A stretch of 64,000 nt of DNA from Xestospongia muta (GCA_963693285.1 OY848919.1:5238136-5302135), one strand, 5' to 3'. Positions 48,730-61,929 are shown, counted from the first letter of the stretch. Program-made: numbers and translations. Notes: generated by a model not told the origin, from the letters alone.

Positions 48730-50200
48730 CTCTCAACAAATGGATTGAGTACAAATAGTTCTACTTTGATGAATAAATGTGTCATCTTCCAATACTTATA
48801 ACCAACAATTACTTCTTCCTAGATCACAATGATTGGAAGAACAAGTGTAGCTTATCTCTGTGTCTTACTTTATACATGATATAATGTTACACAATATCAT
48901 TGTGATGTATGTGCAGTATACTAGTGAGTTACACAAACATTACAATATAATTTAATGTTATATATGTAATATTATAGATAATTATAATTATGCTTAAAAG
49001 TTTGTCAATTTTGCTGTAAGTAAACATTGAATTTATTTTCAATGTTTCTGTAGAGGACATAAATTTGTGTTATTTCCTGAGCACAATTATAAATGTATCT
49101 AGACAAGCAGACATTTTTTAACATTACTGTTCCTTATTTTATTGTCATCATTATTTGGTGTCAGGTAATGTTTGAACAACCATTTTTGGTGATTTTAATG
49201 TTACACATTTTACCATAAATAAACATGAAATGTAAAGATAGACATTAGTCCTCTATGCAGTAGCTGGTCTCATCCTCATTACCTGTTGTATGTTCTCAGA
49301 TTCACATAGTACAAGTTTCATTTTCATAATGATATTAAACATCATAATTTTTTATTAGTGAGCAAAAACATTTTATGATTTACAAACCTTGTTGAGAAAC
49401 AACTGTTATTGTAGAGATCAATATTTTTTAAATTTCCCAAACTTTCCTCATTAGATTTTAACCCTCAACATTAATTCCCACTGTATTGTATGTATCTATA
49501 TTCACCTACCACATAATAAAGATCATTGTGTAGAGTAATAAATTACTAATGTAGCATTTGTTGGTGATTTAATTTGTTAACTCTATTCTAGTGACAAATC
49601 TCTACATTTCCAGCCATACTATAGTCATTAAATGATGTTTTACATATTGACAGATCATGATATATGTAATTACTGAACATTATCATGTTTCTACATCTTC
49701 AATTAGACTAGTCATGTGACATTGCTTTTGTTAATAAACATGTGCATAATTTATACCAGAGTAGTTTTAAAGATATACACATAATCAACATCACTCATAA
49801 TATCATTCTTAGTTTACAAACCCACTTTATACCATTTAAAATTACATTAATGAAAATTCAACATTGTCGGAAACCACTAATTAAAACAATCATACTATGA
49901 GATATTATTTTGGCTAATATACAAAATGTATATCTTCAATGACATACCATACAATACATATAGCACAATTGTTTATGATGAGTGCATGTTTTTATAGACT
50001 AACATTCAAATTAAACATTCTTTCATAAAGTAAATACAAAGTTGTATACTAAATATAACTTTTAGTTTCATTGATTAAGTGAATAAACACATAACCATCT
50101 CTGACATAGTTGAGTGTAGATCTAGACTCCAAACAAACAATTGTGAAGACACTTCATAAATGTACTAACTACCATTCACTCATGTTTTGGTTGAATAATG
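48730..50200. other. Intergenic DNA, no gene seen
   Basis: Very AT-rich and featureless. Bases from about 50180 on resemble 36250-36440 and 50640-50840, the 5' flank of the receptor family. Confidence 0.5.
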
Positions 50201-50847
50201 ACTTCACTCTTAAACTATCCAATAAAATGATTGTATTATTATCCTAAGTAAGTGATATAATTTTAATTTAATTTCAATGTTGTTTTTAAGACAAGGCAAC
50301 CAGCCATTTTCAATATAAATAGAGGAATGTATTTTGTTGTATCCAGCTATTGACAGTGACAAAAAACTCAGTATTTATTTGTACTCCCAATCTACATCAC
50401 AGCCAATAAGTCTCTATTACAAGTGCAATGTCAATGAGCTCAAGATATTTTTCACTAAATTGTTTTCAGTAGTCAGTAATAGTTTATGGCTTTAAGCTTA
50501 GCTAAATGTTTGAGTCTCAATGTTAACAGGACTATATTGTTTCATTGTAACATGAAGACTTACAACAATTATAGATCAATAATTTTACTGATTAGATTAG
50601 AACACCAAATAATCAGTTGTCAAGACATTGCAAAATGTGACTTGTGCTTTTGTTGAATAGTGACATCACTCTTAAAACATCCAATAAAATAAAAGTATGT
50701 TTATCCTAAGTAGTTGATATAATTTAAATATACTTTCAATGTTGTTATTAAGACAAGTCACCAACTATTTTCAATATATATATTGGATGGTATATAGGCA
50801 AAAATATCTGGTTAATCTAATTCTTTTGCCACAATTCTGAAATAATT

Positions 50848-51215
50848 GCTTTACAGACCACTACTTGTTGTTTTTTTCTCTACTACTCTTCAGTAGTTAT
50901 TGTAATGGTGACAGTAATAATGCATATTATGTTAACTCATCTACAGATTCAGAGCAGTACCTGTGTAACACAACATGGTCCTCTCAATACCTTGTGTTCT
51001 TGTTAAACAGTTCTGTCAACTTCACCATTGCATCTGGTAACTTTTGTCAAGTTTCTTATGAGACTGGTAGAATTAAGATATGCAGTAAATCTTACACAGA
51101 GTCTGCTATTATAACATGTACTAATAATGATATACTGGATGCCATTCAACAACCTAGAAAAGGTCTAATTTTCTTCAACACTACAGTGATTCTACAACAA
51201 TATTTAATATCCTGA
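50848..51215 (+). pseudogene. Truncated N-terminus of a beta-helix receptor gene, start codon lost
   Basis: An open frame reads LLLFSSYCNGDSNNAYYVNS then SEQYLCNTTWSSQYLVFLLN, the conserved N-terminal block of the 51863 protein. It ends at TGA 51213 after the FNTTVILQQYL equivalent of the first beta strand. The ATG seen at the same place in the 36463 relic is ATT here. Downstream flank sequence (51220-51720) recurs at 58930 and 61230. Confidence 0.65.
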
Positions 51216-51778
51216 TTTTCCCAAGTCACCATAATTATTTAAGGAAGAAATCACTAAGTCATTATATTATTATTCATTGATGTTCTACATGTACACAATT
51301 GTATATTACAGATCCATAATACCTGTTATTGATGGACAATATTGTGTTTTTCATAACATTAATTTCTGTTGACTTTCAATTTTCTTTGTTTATTGTAACT
51401 TTTACTAATAAGATGCAGTAGTCATATAGAGTGTGTACTGTTTATGTCACTATTGAAAGTGACAAATAAATGTGCTTATTTATTTATCTACAATACAAAC
51501 CAATTTTCTCTATCACAAGTGCTATGCCAATGAGCTTTCTGAATTTATTTGCTGCACTTTTGTTGCTGAGAACTGTATCATAGAAGGTCACAGCAACAAT
51601 GACTAAAACATTTGTAACATACCAATGAAATCATTTAGTCAGCAATGTTTTACTATATTGTATAATTTGCACAAACATTTTATGACATGTTTTGACATAT
51701 CTTACTATTGTTGTCTTTCAGCTTTTCTTTGTTTTGAAGTAACTTACTTAATTGCATATTTTCAAAATCGATGATTTT

Positions 51779-51862
51779 TTATAAAGCACTAACGAGTATA
51801 TATAGAGTAGATAGTAAACAGACAAACTCTAGAAACGATCGAAGCTTTAAAGCTACATTGTC
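51779..51862 (+). promoter_or_regulatory. Conserved promoter with TATA box, receptor gene
   Basis: The 84 bases before the ATG are nearly identical to 61930-62013 before the second receptor gene, including CACTAACGAG, TATATATAGAGTAGA and AGACAAACTCTAGAAACGAT. TATATATA at 51797-51804 lies about 60 bases before the start codon and is the likely TATA box. Similarity continues only weakly upstream. Confidence 0.55.
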
Positions 51863-54800
51863 ATGTTACAGATATTCTTTTATGTTTCGCCAATTCTCTT
51901 TTCTTGCTTACTACCATGTAGCGGAAATAGTAATCATATCTTTCCAGTTAATTCATCCTCTGATTTAGAGAAGTACTTGTGTAACACAACATGGTCCTCT
52001 CAATACCTTGTGTTTTTATTAAACAGTTCCGTTAACTTCACCATTTCACCTGGTGAATTCTGTCAAGTGGCAACTCAACAAAGAAGCATAATTGAAATAC
52101 GCAGTAATTCTTCCACAGAATCAGCAAATATAAAATGTGTTTATAATGACACACGGCAGAAATTTCCACAGCCAAGACGAGGTCTAGTTTTCTTCAACTC
52201 TCAAGTGACTCTTAAACATTTGGTGATTAAGAATTGTGGTACATATCTCACAACCATACAAGATACTGCAATCACTGAGTACCTCAATAGTTCATCTCTG
52301 TATTACACTTCATCTCATGCTGCTGTCTTAGTCTTTGTTCATTGTCAGGTCAATATAAGTCGAGTTAACATCTACTACTCATATGGGTTTGCTATGATTG
52401 GTATAAATCTAAATGATTCTAGTATCAGTGAAGTTAATATATCTTATTCAAATCTTAGTACTAACCTATATCGTCATACTGAACATAAAAGAAGAAAAAT
52501 TGGTTGTGGTGCTCTTCTGCATTTTTTTGATCATCAACTAATGATGTATTCTACAAATGTTACTGTCAACTATGTAAATTTTAAAAATAACTTTGATTTG
52601 CACAAAGCATATTCCTATATGACTGAGTTCTCTAATAATTACTTGAATATTGTTAATGCTGCTGGTCTGACTGTACTTTATACTCAAAAAACATATTTTG
52701 CCAGTGTTACTATTAACAATGCAGAATTTACATCTAATGTGGGAAGTTATAATTCACCAGGTGGTCTGCTTGTTCTTCATTACAACAGTTCTCTTAATAC
52801 AAGCACAATTGTTGATAACTCTTTGTTTTCTGATAATGCTAATGGTCCTAAGTCATTTTTACATGGAGCAGCTCTTGCTTTATATTGGATTAAAGTAACA
52901 GATTTATCTACGACTCAACCCCAATTAGTGTTAATTCAAAATACAAACTTTATTAATCACACAGGTCATGGTCGTAATTGCTCACCCACTGGTGCCGTAT
53001 ATGTTGGTGTAGCTGAACTAGATAAGACTGTTAATATAGATATTCATTTTAAAAACTGTAACTTTCAAAATAACTCAGTACAGAAGACTGGGGCTTGTCT
53101 TTTTATGTCTGTCTATGACAATGCTAAGAAGTTTCCAAAAATCTCCATTCTTCTTGAAGACATATGTGCAAAGGATAACTCTCAAAAGTTAACATTTAAA
53201 CCTGTTTCAACTGCAGGAATCTTCTCTTTTAGTAACGTAGCAAATATATCTATTACTGGAACATCAACCTTCACTAAAAACTATGGATCTGTGATTGATG
53301 CTCTCAACTCCAATGTGTATCTCTCTAAATATGCCAATGTGACTTTTAGCACCAATGTTGGATCCAGAGGTGCTGCTATTAGATTACTAGGTAATGGATA
53401 TCTTTATTTTATTGGAGGAGCTATAGTTAACTTTACTAATAATCGAGCTCAGGAAATTGGTGGAGCAATATATGCAAGTTCTGGTATAAAAAATAGCTTA
53501 TTACTAAAAAAACAATGCATCCTACAATTAATGAATATCACAAAAGAGATGAATATTTCTTTTACAGGAAATGTAGCTATCTATGCTGGTAATTCAATAT
53601 ACGCCTATCCACTCTTTTCATGTCGAGTCAGGCAAAAACTTTCTAATAATACAAAATTACTAGAATTTTACAGAAGCCACTTTCATTTCATTGGAAACAA
53701 GAAAGTGAATAAACTGCACAATATATCAACTCCAGCTTCAAAACTAACTTTGTGTTATCCTAATGGTAGGCACAGTAATTCCATTAAACCATTTAACACG
53801 TATCCAGGTCAGAATATCAAGATCTACATGGCATCTATTGACGCTCTAAACAGAAATGTTTATTCAACAGTTTCAATTACCATTGCTAAAAAAAGCAACA
53901 GTTTAAGGTTACACAACAACCAAGAACAAATACTTCATGAAAGTAATAATTGTACCTCATTTGATCTTATAATATATAGCAAAGGCTCTAATACTACTGA
54001 AGGAAAATTAGTATTTTCTCTACCTAGTTTTCCAGCTGCTTTAGTTGTCAATGTTACAGTACAACAATGTCCTTTAGGTTTTGTTTGGCAAAATGGAACA
54101 AACCAATGTGTGTGCTCATCAGCTTTTTATAACAAAGATTTTAAATTGATTTATGGTTATAAGGCTGATTGTGACATCAATTACCTGTCAATGGTTAGAC
54201 CTGGTTTATCTGCTAATACCTGGGCTGGTTATATGAATACGTCCACAAGTTTTGGTGTCTCAATACAATGTCCAGTTGGCTATTGTAATATTAATGGACC
54301 TTTTTTTTGCAGTTCTTCAACTAACAGAATGACAATATCAAAGAGCATGATGTGTAACAATGAAACTCTCCAACCACTGTGTCTATATCATCGTGAAGGT
54401 CTATTGTGTGGTAGTTGTAGTAAACTTAAAAATGGTCAAAAACTAAGTGTTGTATTTGGTTCAACAGAATGTAAACAATGTAGTAATTGGTGGTTGTTGA
54501 CAATAGTACTCTATGCAATAGCTGGTCCCCTCCTCATTTACCTGTTATATATTCTCAGACTTACAATGACAACTGGTACACTCAATGGAATTATATTCTA
54601 TGCTCATATGGCTAATTGTGGCATCACAGATCTACTATCATTAAACCTTCATCAAGACCCATGCTCAAAACTTTGTCTTATTTTTTTGTCTATATTGAAT
54701 TTGAATCTCGGTTTTCCTCTTTGTTTTTATGATGGGATGACAGAGTTATGGAAAGCTGGTCTCAGTTTACTATTTCCATTTTATTTGCTGACAATAGTTG

Positions 54801-55534
54801 TTGTCCTTATTATCCTCAGTCGCTTCTCTCCCAAGGTTTCTAACAGAATAGCTCATTCCTCAGTTCAAGTACTGGTTACTGTTGTACACCTCTCATTCTC
54901 AAAACTTTTACTAGCAATTATCGATGTGTTTACTTCAGCAAAAATCTATTATGATTCACATAATAGTTTCAAAGTTTGGTATTGGGATGGGTCAATAGAA
55001 TATGGTAGTGGATCACATCTTATTCTAATGATCATCACATTGGTAATTGTCATTTCTCTTCTGCTACCCTATGTCCTTATTCTCATTTTTGCTAGATCAA
55101 TACGACGCACAAGCATAAACAAATACATTCGACCTCTACTTGAAGCTATCCATGCTCCATATAAGGAAGGGAAGGAGTATTGGTATGTTGCTCGACTTGT
55201 TTTTTTGATTGGAATGTATGTCATATATACATCACTAAGAGCTAAGAATATTCTTGAAATATATGTTATAACAACTCCCTTTGTGGTTCTTCTACTGCTT
55301 TTGCATGTTTACTTCAAACCATATAAGAACAAAGTTATATACTTCCTTGACTGTTGTCTTATACTTAACATTGTTATGATATACATAACAACTTGGTTTT
55401 TCTTTATTGAATTTAAATATCAAGCTATTGCAGTGTTTGTATCTGTCATGGTCTTTATTGTGTTCTTCATATTCTTGGCAATATTGTTGTATCATATTCT
55501 ACTGGTAACTGGCAAGATGTATTCAATAAAGTAA
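51863..55534 (+). CDS. Large beta-helix/multipass membrane protein, receptor-like
   Basis: One exon encodes 1223 residues. A signal peptide (residues 1-22) and an SSDLEKYLCNTTW block are followed by about 650 residues of irregular repeats rich in N-x-S/T, with GGA-I-A and F-x-N-N turns. These read like a right-handed parallel beta-helix, somewhat like bacterial Pmp-type adhesins. Then comes a Cys-rich segment (about 735-870) with LCLYHREGLLCGSCS and CKQCSN, and about eight membrane helices (875-1215) starting WWLLTIVLYAIAGPLLIYLL. It is probably a cell-surface receptor or adhesion protein. I do not recognise a named family. The lack of introns, TATA promoter and many relics suggest a fast-duplicating family. 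Confidence 0.75.
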   Translation: MLQIFFYVSPILFSCLLPCSGNSNHIFPVNSSSDLEKYLCNTTWSSQYLVFLLNSSVNFTISPGEFCQVATQQRSIIEIRSNSSTESANIKCVYNDTRQKFPQPRRGLVFFNSQVTLKHLVIKNCGTYLTTIQDTAITEYLNSSSLYYTSSHAAVLVFVHCQVNISRVNIYYSYGFAMIGINLNDSSISEVNISYSNLSTNLYRHTEHKRRKIGCGALLHFFDHQLMMYSTNVTVNYVNFKNNFDLHKAYSYMTEFSNNYLNIVNAAGLTVLYTQKTYFASVTINNAEFTSNVGSYNSPGGLLVLHYNSSLNTSTIVDNSLFSDNANGPKSFLHGAALALYWIKVTDLSTTQPQLVLIQNTNFINHTGHGRNCSPTGAVYVGVAELDKTVNIDIHFKNCNFQNNSVQKTGACLFMSVYDNAKKFPKISILLEDICAKDNSQKLTFKPVSTAGIFSFSNVANISITGTSTFTKNYGSVIDALNSNVYLSKYANVTFSTNVGSRGAAIRLLGNGYLYFIGGAIVNFTNNRAQEIGGAIYASSGIKNSLLLKKQCILQLMNITKEMNISFTGNVAIYAGNSIYAYPLFSCRVRQKLSNNTKLLEFYRSHFHFIGNKKVNKLHNISTPASKLTLCYPNGRHSNSIKPFNTYPGQNIKIYMASIDALNRNVYSTVSITIAKKSNSLRLHNNQEQILHESNNCTSFDLIIYSKGSNTTEGKLVFSLPSFPAALVVNVTVQQCPLGFVWQNGTNQCVCSSAFYNKDFKLIYGYKADCDINYLSMVRPGLSANTWAGYMNTSTSFGVSIQCPVGYCNINGPFFCSSSTNRMTISKSMMCNNETLQPLCLYHREGLLCGSCSKLKNGQKLSVVFGSTECKQCSNWWLLTIVLYAIAGPLLIYLLYILRLTMTTGTLNGIIFYAHMANCGITDLLSLNLHQDPCSKLCLIFLSILNLNLGFPLCFYDGMTELWKAGLSLLFPFYLLTIVVVLIILSRFSPKVSNRIAHSSVQVLVTVVHLSFSKLLLAIIDVFTSAKIYYDSHNSFKVWYWDGSIEYGSGSHLILMIITLVIVISLLLPYVLILIFARSIRRTSINKYIRPLLEAIHAPYKEGKEYWYVARLVFLIGMYVIYTSLRAKNILEIYVITTPFVVLLLLLHVYFKPYKNKVIYFLDCCLILNIVMIYITTWFFFIEFKYQAIAVFVSVMVFIVFFIFLAILLYHILLVTGKMYSIK

Positions 55535-55539
55535 TGTTT

Positions 55540-56204
55540 CATATGATGCAGCACAAGTATAAGCAGAAAATGCTTTCATACAAACCATTACTGCCAGCAA
55601 GTAGCTCACTTTATAATTCGTGTGAATACAGAGAACCTTTATTAAGTCCTAGTAACTAGTGGAAACAAACAATATTTACTTTTAATATTTGTCTTTTTAA
55701 ACAGTGTATATATAACATTATAAAAAGTCAATTTGATATACTAAAGTTATACTGTAAATACGATAAAGTTTGTTTACTTTTAATACTTATTTGATTGACA
55801 TCAGGTTCCATTAAATTAAATTTATTTTTAAATGTGACATTCATACTTTTTCTGTCAATTGAGGTTATCCCATTATAACCACATCAAATAATTAATACTA
55901 TGATTGTGTAATAGGTTGGTATAGCCACAGATTTTTTCTTAATATTTATCAATTGACTAAGAATATATCACGAACAATTGAGGACATATAGTAATGAAAT
56001 GTATAACATATATTTCATTTTTAACCCACAACAAAGATGATTGAATTTCTGGCTGGCTTCCCTAAAATTGACAAACACACATAGATAGTAAAATGATGTT
56101 TGATCATATTACAATACGTACCAATAAATTGTCTGTAACACTGGCTAGGAACAATGTAGTATGTAATACAGAGAAAGATACCTGGTTGTTTGGGTAGATT
56201 AGTG
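55540..56204. other. Intergenic DNA, no gene seen
   Basis: AT-rich 3' flank of the receptor gene. Confidence 0.5.
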
Positions 56205-56545
56205 TTTTAAATGTTCATTTTTATTTCACCAAACAAAATATATATATTAAGGCCAAACGTTTCAATAGTCAGAGCGACTATCTTCATCATTGGCTTAAAT
56301 AATGAAAAAGTAAAAGTAAAAAGCATCATCATGACTCTGCACACGTAGCAGCCCAGCCACGCAACGCGTACAGGTATGCAGGATGTTTTGAACTGTGCAC
56401 CCTAAGCGCGTAGTATAAATAGAAGCTTTTTACTTTTACTATATTATTTAAGCCACTGATGAAGATAGTCGCTCTGACTATTGAAATGTTTAGCGTTAGT
56501 ATATATTATGTTTGGTGAAATAAAAATGAACATTTAAAACAAAAA
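56205..56545. mobile_element. Foldback element with hammerhead-like cores
   Basis: Arms of about 110 bases (56209-56320 and 56420-56540) are reverse complements; the outer ends are GTTTTAAATGTTCATTTTTA and its complement. The loop is unusually GC-rich (CACGCAACGCGTACAGG). On the plus strand the right arm reads CTGATGA, a TAGTC/GACTA hairpin, then GAAA, which is the conserved hammerhead ribozyme core. On the minus strand the left arm reads the same with AATGATGA. No matching stem III with a cleavage triplet was found by eye. Confidence 0.65.
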
Positions 56546-57079
56546 TAGTATGTAATACAGCTCTTCAGTTTCAAGATATTAGAAGTTTTTACTTATATGA
56601 TTTATATGTCAACTGGGTACATTCATATGTGTAGTTCATATCAATTATTATCAGAATATTCGTCTTAGGATACTTAATACTTAGGATTGACATGATATAT
56701 TATAATAGAAAAACTGTGTCAAACTGTGGATGTTGTGAATGAAATAGCTCTTGCCTTCTCTCCTATAAATAGAACTTGATTCAATAGAATATGGTAGTGG
56801 ATCACATCTCATTCTAATGATCATCACATTGGTAATTTTTATTTAAACTATTTCAACAGTTCGGCAATGAATGATTTTAAAAAATCTGAAAGGTCAACTT
56901 ATATTTATAAAATTATATCTAACTTTACTTTCAATTTTCTTACAATAACAATACCAGATATGGCCAAAAAAACAAAAACATCTACACTATCAATATTTAA
57001 GGAGTTAATTCTATCATTATTTGGGTACAGTCAAACTCTTTTTACTGTCAACTTTCCTAGTACTATTATTTCTAGTTAA

Positions 57080-58260
57080 TCGTTGGGAAACATATCATAT
57101 CAACTCCTCATCAGATTTAGAGCAGTACCTGTGTAATACAACATAGTCCTCTCAACACTTTGTTTATCATTAAGCAGATCTGTCAATTTTACTCTGTCAC
57201 ATGGTCTCCTCTGTCATGTGAAAAGTAAACAAACTAGTAAGATATTAATATATACATTGATTCTCGCACAGAATGGCAACTATAATATGTGCTCGTAATC
57301 AGAGTTTCTTCCACAGTCTATAAGAAGTCTGACTTTATTTAACACTACAGTGACTCTAGAATGATTGGTAAATTTAATGGAATTATATTCTATGCTCACG
57401 CTGCTAATGTGGGGATACTAGATATGTTAAGTGTTTACAATGGGAACAATGGAGTTGTGAAAAATGTCTTAATTGTTTTACTTTCATTTCTAAATCTTGG
57501 ACTGGGATTTCATCTATGTTTTTACAATGGAATGACCTAGTTATGGAAAGCTGGTCTCATTTTAGTGTCTCATTTTATTTACTGACAATAATTGTTTTTG
57601 TCTAAGGCTTTCCAATAGAATAGCTGACTCCTCAGTTCAAGTTCTAGTTACTGTTGTACACCACTCCTTTGGACGACTGTTAGGTGCAATTATCAATACC
57701 TTTACACCAGCTAAAGTCTTTACTTCAGAGCAGACATATCATGTATGGTATTGGGATGGGTTTGTGCAATATGGTAGTAAAGGACATATTACTCTCATGA
57801 TAATCACGTCATTGGTTGTATTACCTCTCCTCTTACTCTATGTTCTCCTTATCTTCTTATATACCAGAAAATATGATGTTGGTTCATATCTCATTTTAGT
57901 AATCATGACATTACAAGAAGGATGGGAGTACTGATTTGTAGCTTGACTTATTATGTTAGTGAGTACATATATTTTTTCTCCATACTACAAAGCAGTAAAT
58001 TAATTTATAACATATGTGATAACAACACAAATAATGACATTATTTTTATTATTACAACCTTTTAATTTAAACTATTCAAGAACAGACTAGTCAGTATACT
58101 GGATTACTCAACGATTTTTAACTTGATTTTTATGTATATGACAATCTATTTTTTTTATTAATCATCAAGATACAATAATTGAAATAATAATATTCATGTC
58201 AGCCAGCATTACACTTTTGACTTTTGTTGTTTTTTATAATTCTCTAGGTTATAAGAAAAG
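57080..58260 (+). pseudogene. Deleted, decayed receptor-family gene (copy a)
   Basis: An N-terminal block (SSDLEQYLCNTT then a stop) at about 57105-57150 is followed, after loss of nearly all the ectodomain, by membrane-domain sequence: KFNGIIFYAHAANVGILDML, LSNRIADSSVQVLVTVVH, VWYWDGFVQYGSKGH. There are several stops. It is nearly duplicated at 59566-60540. Confidence 0.75.
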
Positions 58261-61200
58261 GTACTCTTAATACAACATTCTTTAATTCATTTACTATATA
58301 GAGAAAAGGAGAGTTGTTAATGGGTAACAATTTTCTCAAATGTAATGATTCTTTCTATGGTTCAAGTCAAATTACAGAGTCATTTCATAATTCTCTTTCT
58401 TAAGGTAAGAAGAGACAAAGCAGTAATTTTCATAAATATTAGAATTATTTACTTGTTTATTTCATTATGTATATTTGTAACTAGTTTTGTTGATGTCAAG
58501 GGAATTATAGTAAATATATATTTTGCATTATACTGTTTTTGTAGACAATACTGTTTTGAGTGTTACAGGTTTCGTTTTTATAATGACAATAGATATCATA
58601 TTAATCTATTGTCATGCAGAAAATGCTATGAGCCATAGTGATTATGTAAACCTTGATAATAATGAGTGAAATAACTGTTGGCATGACAGGAAGATTTTGT
58701 GAATTTCCTAATTCATTCCAGTCTCCATATTTAAGACCTCAACAATAAGATACCTACCTATAAGATATTACTAGATCTTTGTACACTTGCTATCTGGATA
58801 GCACAATACATATAATAAAAAAATGTTAATGTGTGAGGTTAATGGATTTAATGTTCATATATAGTGGTTGGCTCTGTTCTATGTAGTATAAATAAATGAA
58901 AGAACTGTTGTATGACATTAAGATTTGTGAATATCCTAATTTGCCCAAGTCACCATATTTAAGGAACAAATCATTAAACTGATCCATGTCCAGCCATTAT
59001 ATAATTATTCATTGATGTTTTCCATGTACACAATTGTCTATTATAGATCCATAATACCTGTTATTGATGGACAGTATTAAGTTTTCATAACATTAATTTC
59101 TGTTGACTTTCAATTTTTTTGCTTATTGTAACTTTTACTTTCAATATGCAATAGTCATATAGAGTGTGTATTGTTATATGTGGTTATTAAAAGTGACAAA
59201 TAAATGTACTTAGTTATTTTAATTTTTTTATTTATCTACATCACAGCCAATTTTCTCTATCACAAGTGCTATACCAATGAGTTTTCTGAATTATTTGCTG
59301 CTCTTTACTAATCTAAACTGCAGATATGTATTATTGTGGAGAACTGTATCATAGGAGATCTCTGTAACAATGACTACTCATCTATCCAGTAAATAATTTG
59401 ATTATTAACATAATCTCATTTTTTTCTGATCTCTGTAACATACCAATGAATCTTACAGTCAACAATGTTTTCCTAATGATGAAAGAAGCTGAATTAAATC
59501 CATTAATGTCATTATTTGTGTTGTTATCACATATGTTATAAATTAATTTACTGCTTTTCTTTTGATTCTCGCACTGAATGGCAACTATAATATGTGATCA
59601 TAATCAGAGTTTCTTCCACAGTCTAAAAGAGGTCTGGGTTTATTTAACACTACAGTGACTCTAGAATGATTGGTAAATTCAATGAATTATGTTCTATGCT
59701 CACGCTGCTAATGTGGGGATAATAGATATGTTAAGTGTTTACAATGGGAACAATGGAGTTGTGAAAAATGTCTTAATTGTTTTACTTTCATTTCTAAATC
59801 TTGGACTGGGATTTCCTCTATGTTTTTACAATGGAATGACCTAGTTATGGAAAGCTGGTCTCATTTTAGTGTTCTCACTTTATTTACTGACAATAGTTGT
59901 TTTTCTCTAAGGCTTTCCAATAGAATAGCTGACTCCTCAGTTCAAGTACTAGTTACTGTTGTACACCTCTCCTTTGGACGACTATTAGGTACAATTATGA
60001 ATACCTTTACACCAGCTAAAGTCTTTACTTCAGAGCAGATACATCATGTATGGTATTGGGATGGGTTTGTGCAATATGGTAGTAAAGGACATATTACTCT
60101 CATGATAATCACATCATTGGTTGTATTACCTTTCCTCTTACTCTATGTTCTCCTTATCTTATTATATACCAGAAAATATGATGTTGGTTCATATCTCATT
60201 TTAGTAATCATGACATTACAAGAAGAATGGGAGTTTTAATTTGTAGCTCGACTTATTATGTTAGTGAGTACATATATCTTTTCTCCATACTACAAAGCAG
60301 TAAATTAATTTATAACATATGTGATAACAACACAAATAATGACATTATTTTTATTATTACAACCTTTTAATTTAAACTATTCAAGAACAGACTAGTCAGT
60401 ATACTGGATTACTCAACGATTTTTAACTTGATTTTTATGTATATGACAATCTATTTTTTTTATTAATCATCAAGATACAATAATTGAAATAATAATATTC
60501 ATGTCAGCCAGCATTACACTTTTGACTTTTGTTGTTTTTTTTATTATTCTCCAGGTTATAAGAAAAGGTACTCTTAATACAAACATTCTTTATTCATTTA
60601 CTATATAGAGAAAAGGAGAGTTGTTAATGGGTAACAATTTTCTCAAATGTAATGATTCTTTCTATGGTTCAAGTCAAATTACAGAGTCATTTCATAATTC
60701 TCTTTCTTAAGGTAAGAAGAGACAAAGCAGTAATTTTCATAAATATTAGAATTATTTACTCTTAGATTATTTACTTGTTTATTTCATTATGTATATTTGT
60801 AACTAGTTTTGTTGATATCAAGGGAATTATAGTAAATATATTGTTTGCATTATAGTGTTTTTGTAGACAATACTGTTTTGAGTGTTACAGGTTTCATTTT
60901 TATAATGACAATAGATATCATATTAATCTATTGTCATGCAGAAAATGCTATGAGCCATAGTGATTATATAAACCTTGATAATAATGAGTGAAATAACTGT
61001 TGACATGACAGGAAGATTTTGTGAATTTCCTAATTCATTCCAGTCTCCATATTTAAGACCTCAACAATAAGATACCTACCTATAAGATATTACTAGATCT
61101 TTGTACACTTGCTGCCTGGATAGCACAATACATATAATAAAAAAGTATTAATGTGTGAGCTTAATGGATTTAATGTTCATATATAGTGGTTGGCTCTGTT

Positions 61201-61850
61201 CTATGTAGTATAAATAAATGAAAGAATTGTTGTATGACATTAAGATTTGTGAATATCCTAATTTGCCCAAGTCACCATATTTAAGGAACAAATCACTAAA
61301 CTGATCCATATTCAGCCATTATATAATTATTCATTGATGTTTTCCATGTACACAATTGTCTATTATAGATCCATAATACCTGTTATTGATGGACAGTATT
61401 AAGTTTTCATCACATTAATTTCTGTTGACTTTCAATTTTTTTGCTTATTGTAACTTTTACTTTCGATATGCAATAGTCATATAGAGTGTGTATTGTTATA
61501 TGTGGTTATTAAAAGTGACAAATAAATGTACTTACTTATTTTAATTTTTTTATTTATCTACATCACAGCCAATTTTCTCTATCACAAGTGCTATACCAAT
61601 GAGTTTTCTGAATTATGTGCTGCTCTTTACTAATCTAAACTGCAGGTATGTATTATTGTGGAGAAGTGTATCATAGAAGATCTCAGTAACAATGACTACT
61701 CATCTATCCAGTAAATAATTTGATTATTAACATAATCTCATTTTTTTCTGATCTCTGTAACATACCAATGAATCTTACAGTCAACAATGTTTTCCTATGA
61801 TGATTAACCTAAAATGTATAATTTTTGCAAACATTTTAAGACTTGTTTTG
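57264..61850. repeat. Tandem duplication, unit about 2.3 kb
   Basis: The sequence from 57264 (TTGATTCTCGCACAGAATGG) to about 59560 recurs at 59563 to about 61850 with a few percent difference. Both units contain the decayed receptor membrane domain and the same AT-rich tail. High similarity points to a recent event. Confidence 0.85.
59566..60540 (+). pseudogene. Decayed receptor-family gene (copy b)
   Basis: This is the second unit of the tandem duplication. It has the same content as copy a, with one frame open from 59820 to 60239 (LSNRIADSSVQVLVTVVHLS, WYWDGFVQYGSKGHITLMII). It has no ectodomain and no start. It is dead. Confidence 0.75.
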
Positions 61851-61929
61851 ACATATCTTACTATTGTTGTCTTTCAGCTTTTCTTATTTTGAAGTAACTT
61901 GCTTTGTTGTTAATTTTCATTATCATTTA

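Noticed and set aside
50865..51215. A short secreted protein gene
   Set aside because: It has no ATG at the conserved start position and is a truncated copy of the receptor N-terminus.
56205..56545. A complete self-cleaving hammerhead ribozyme
   Set aside because: Only the core and stem II are visible. I could not pair a stem III with a cleavage triplet, so it is reported as hammerhead-like only.
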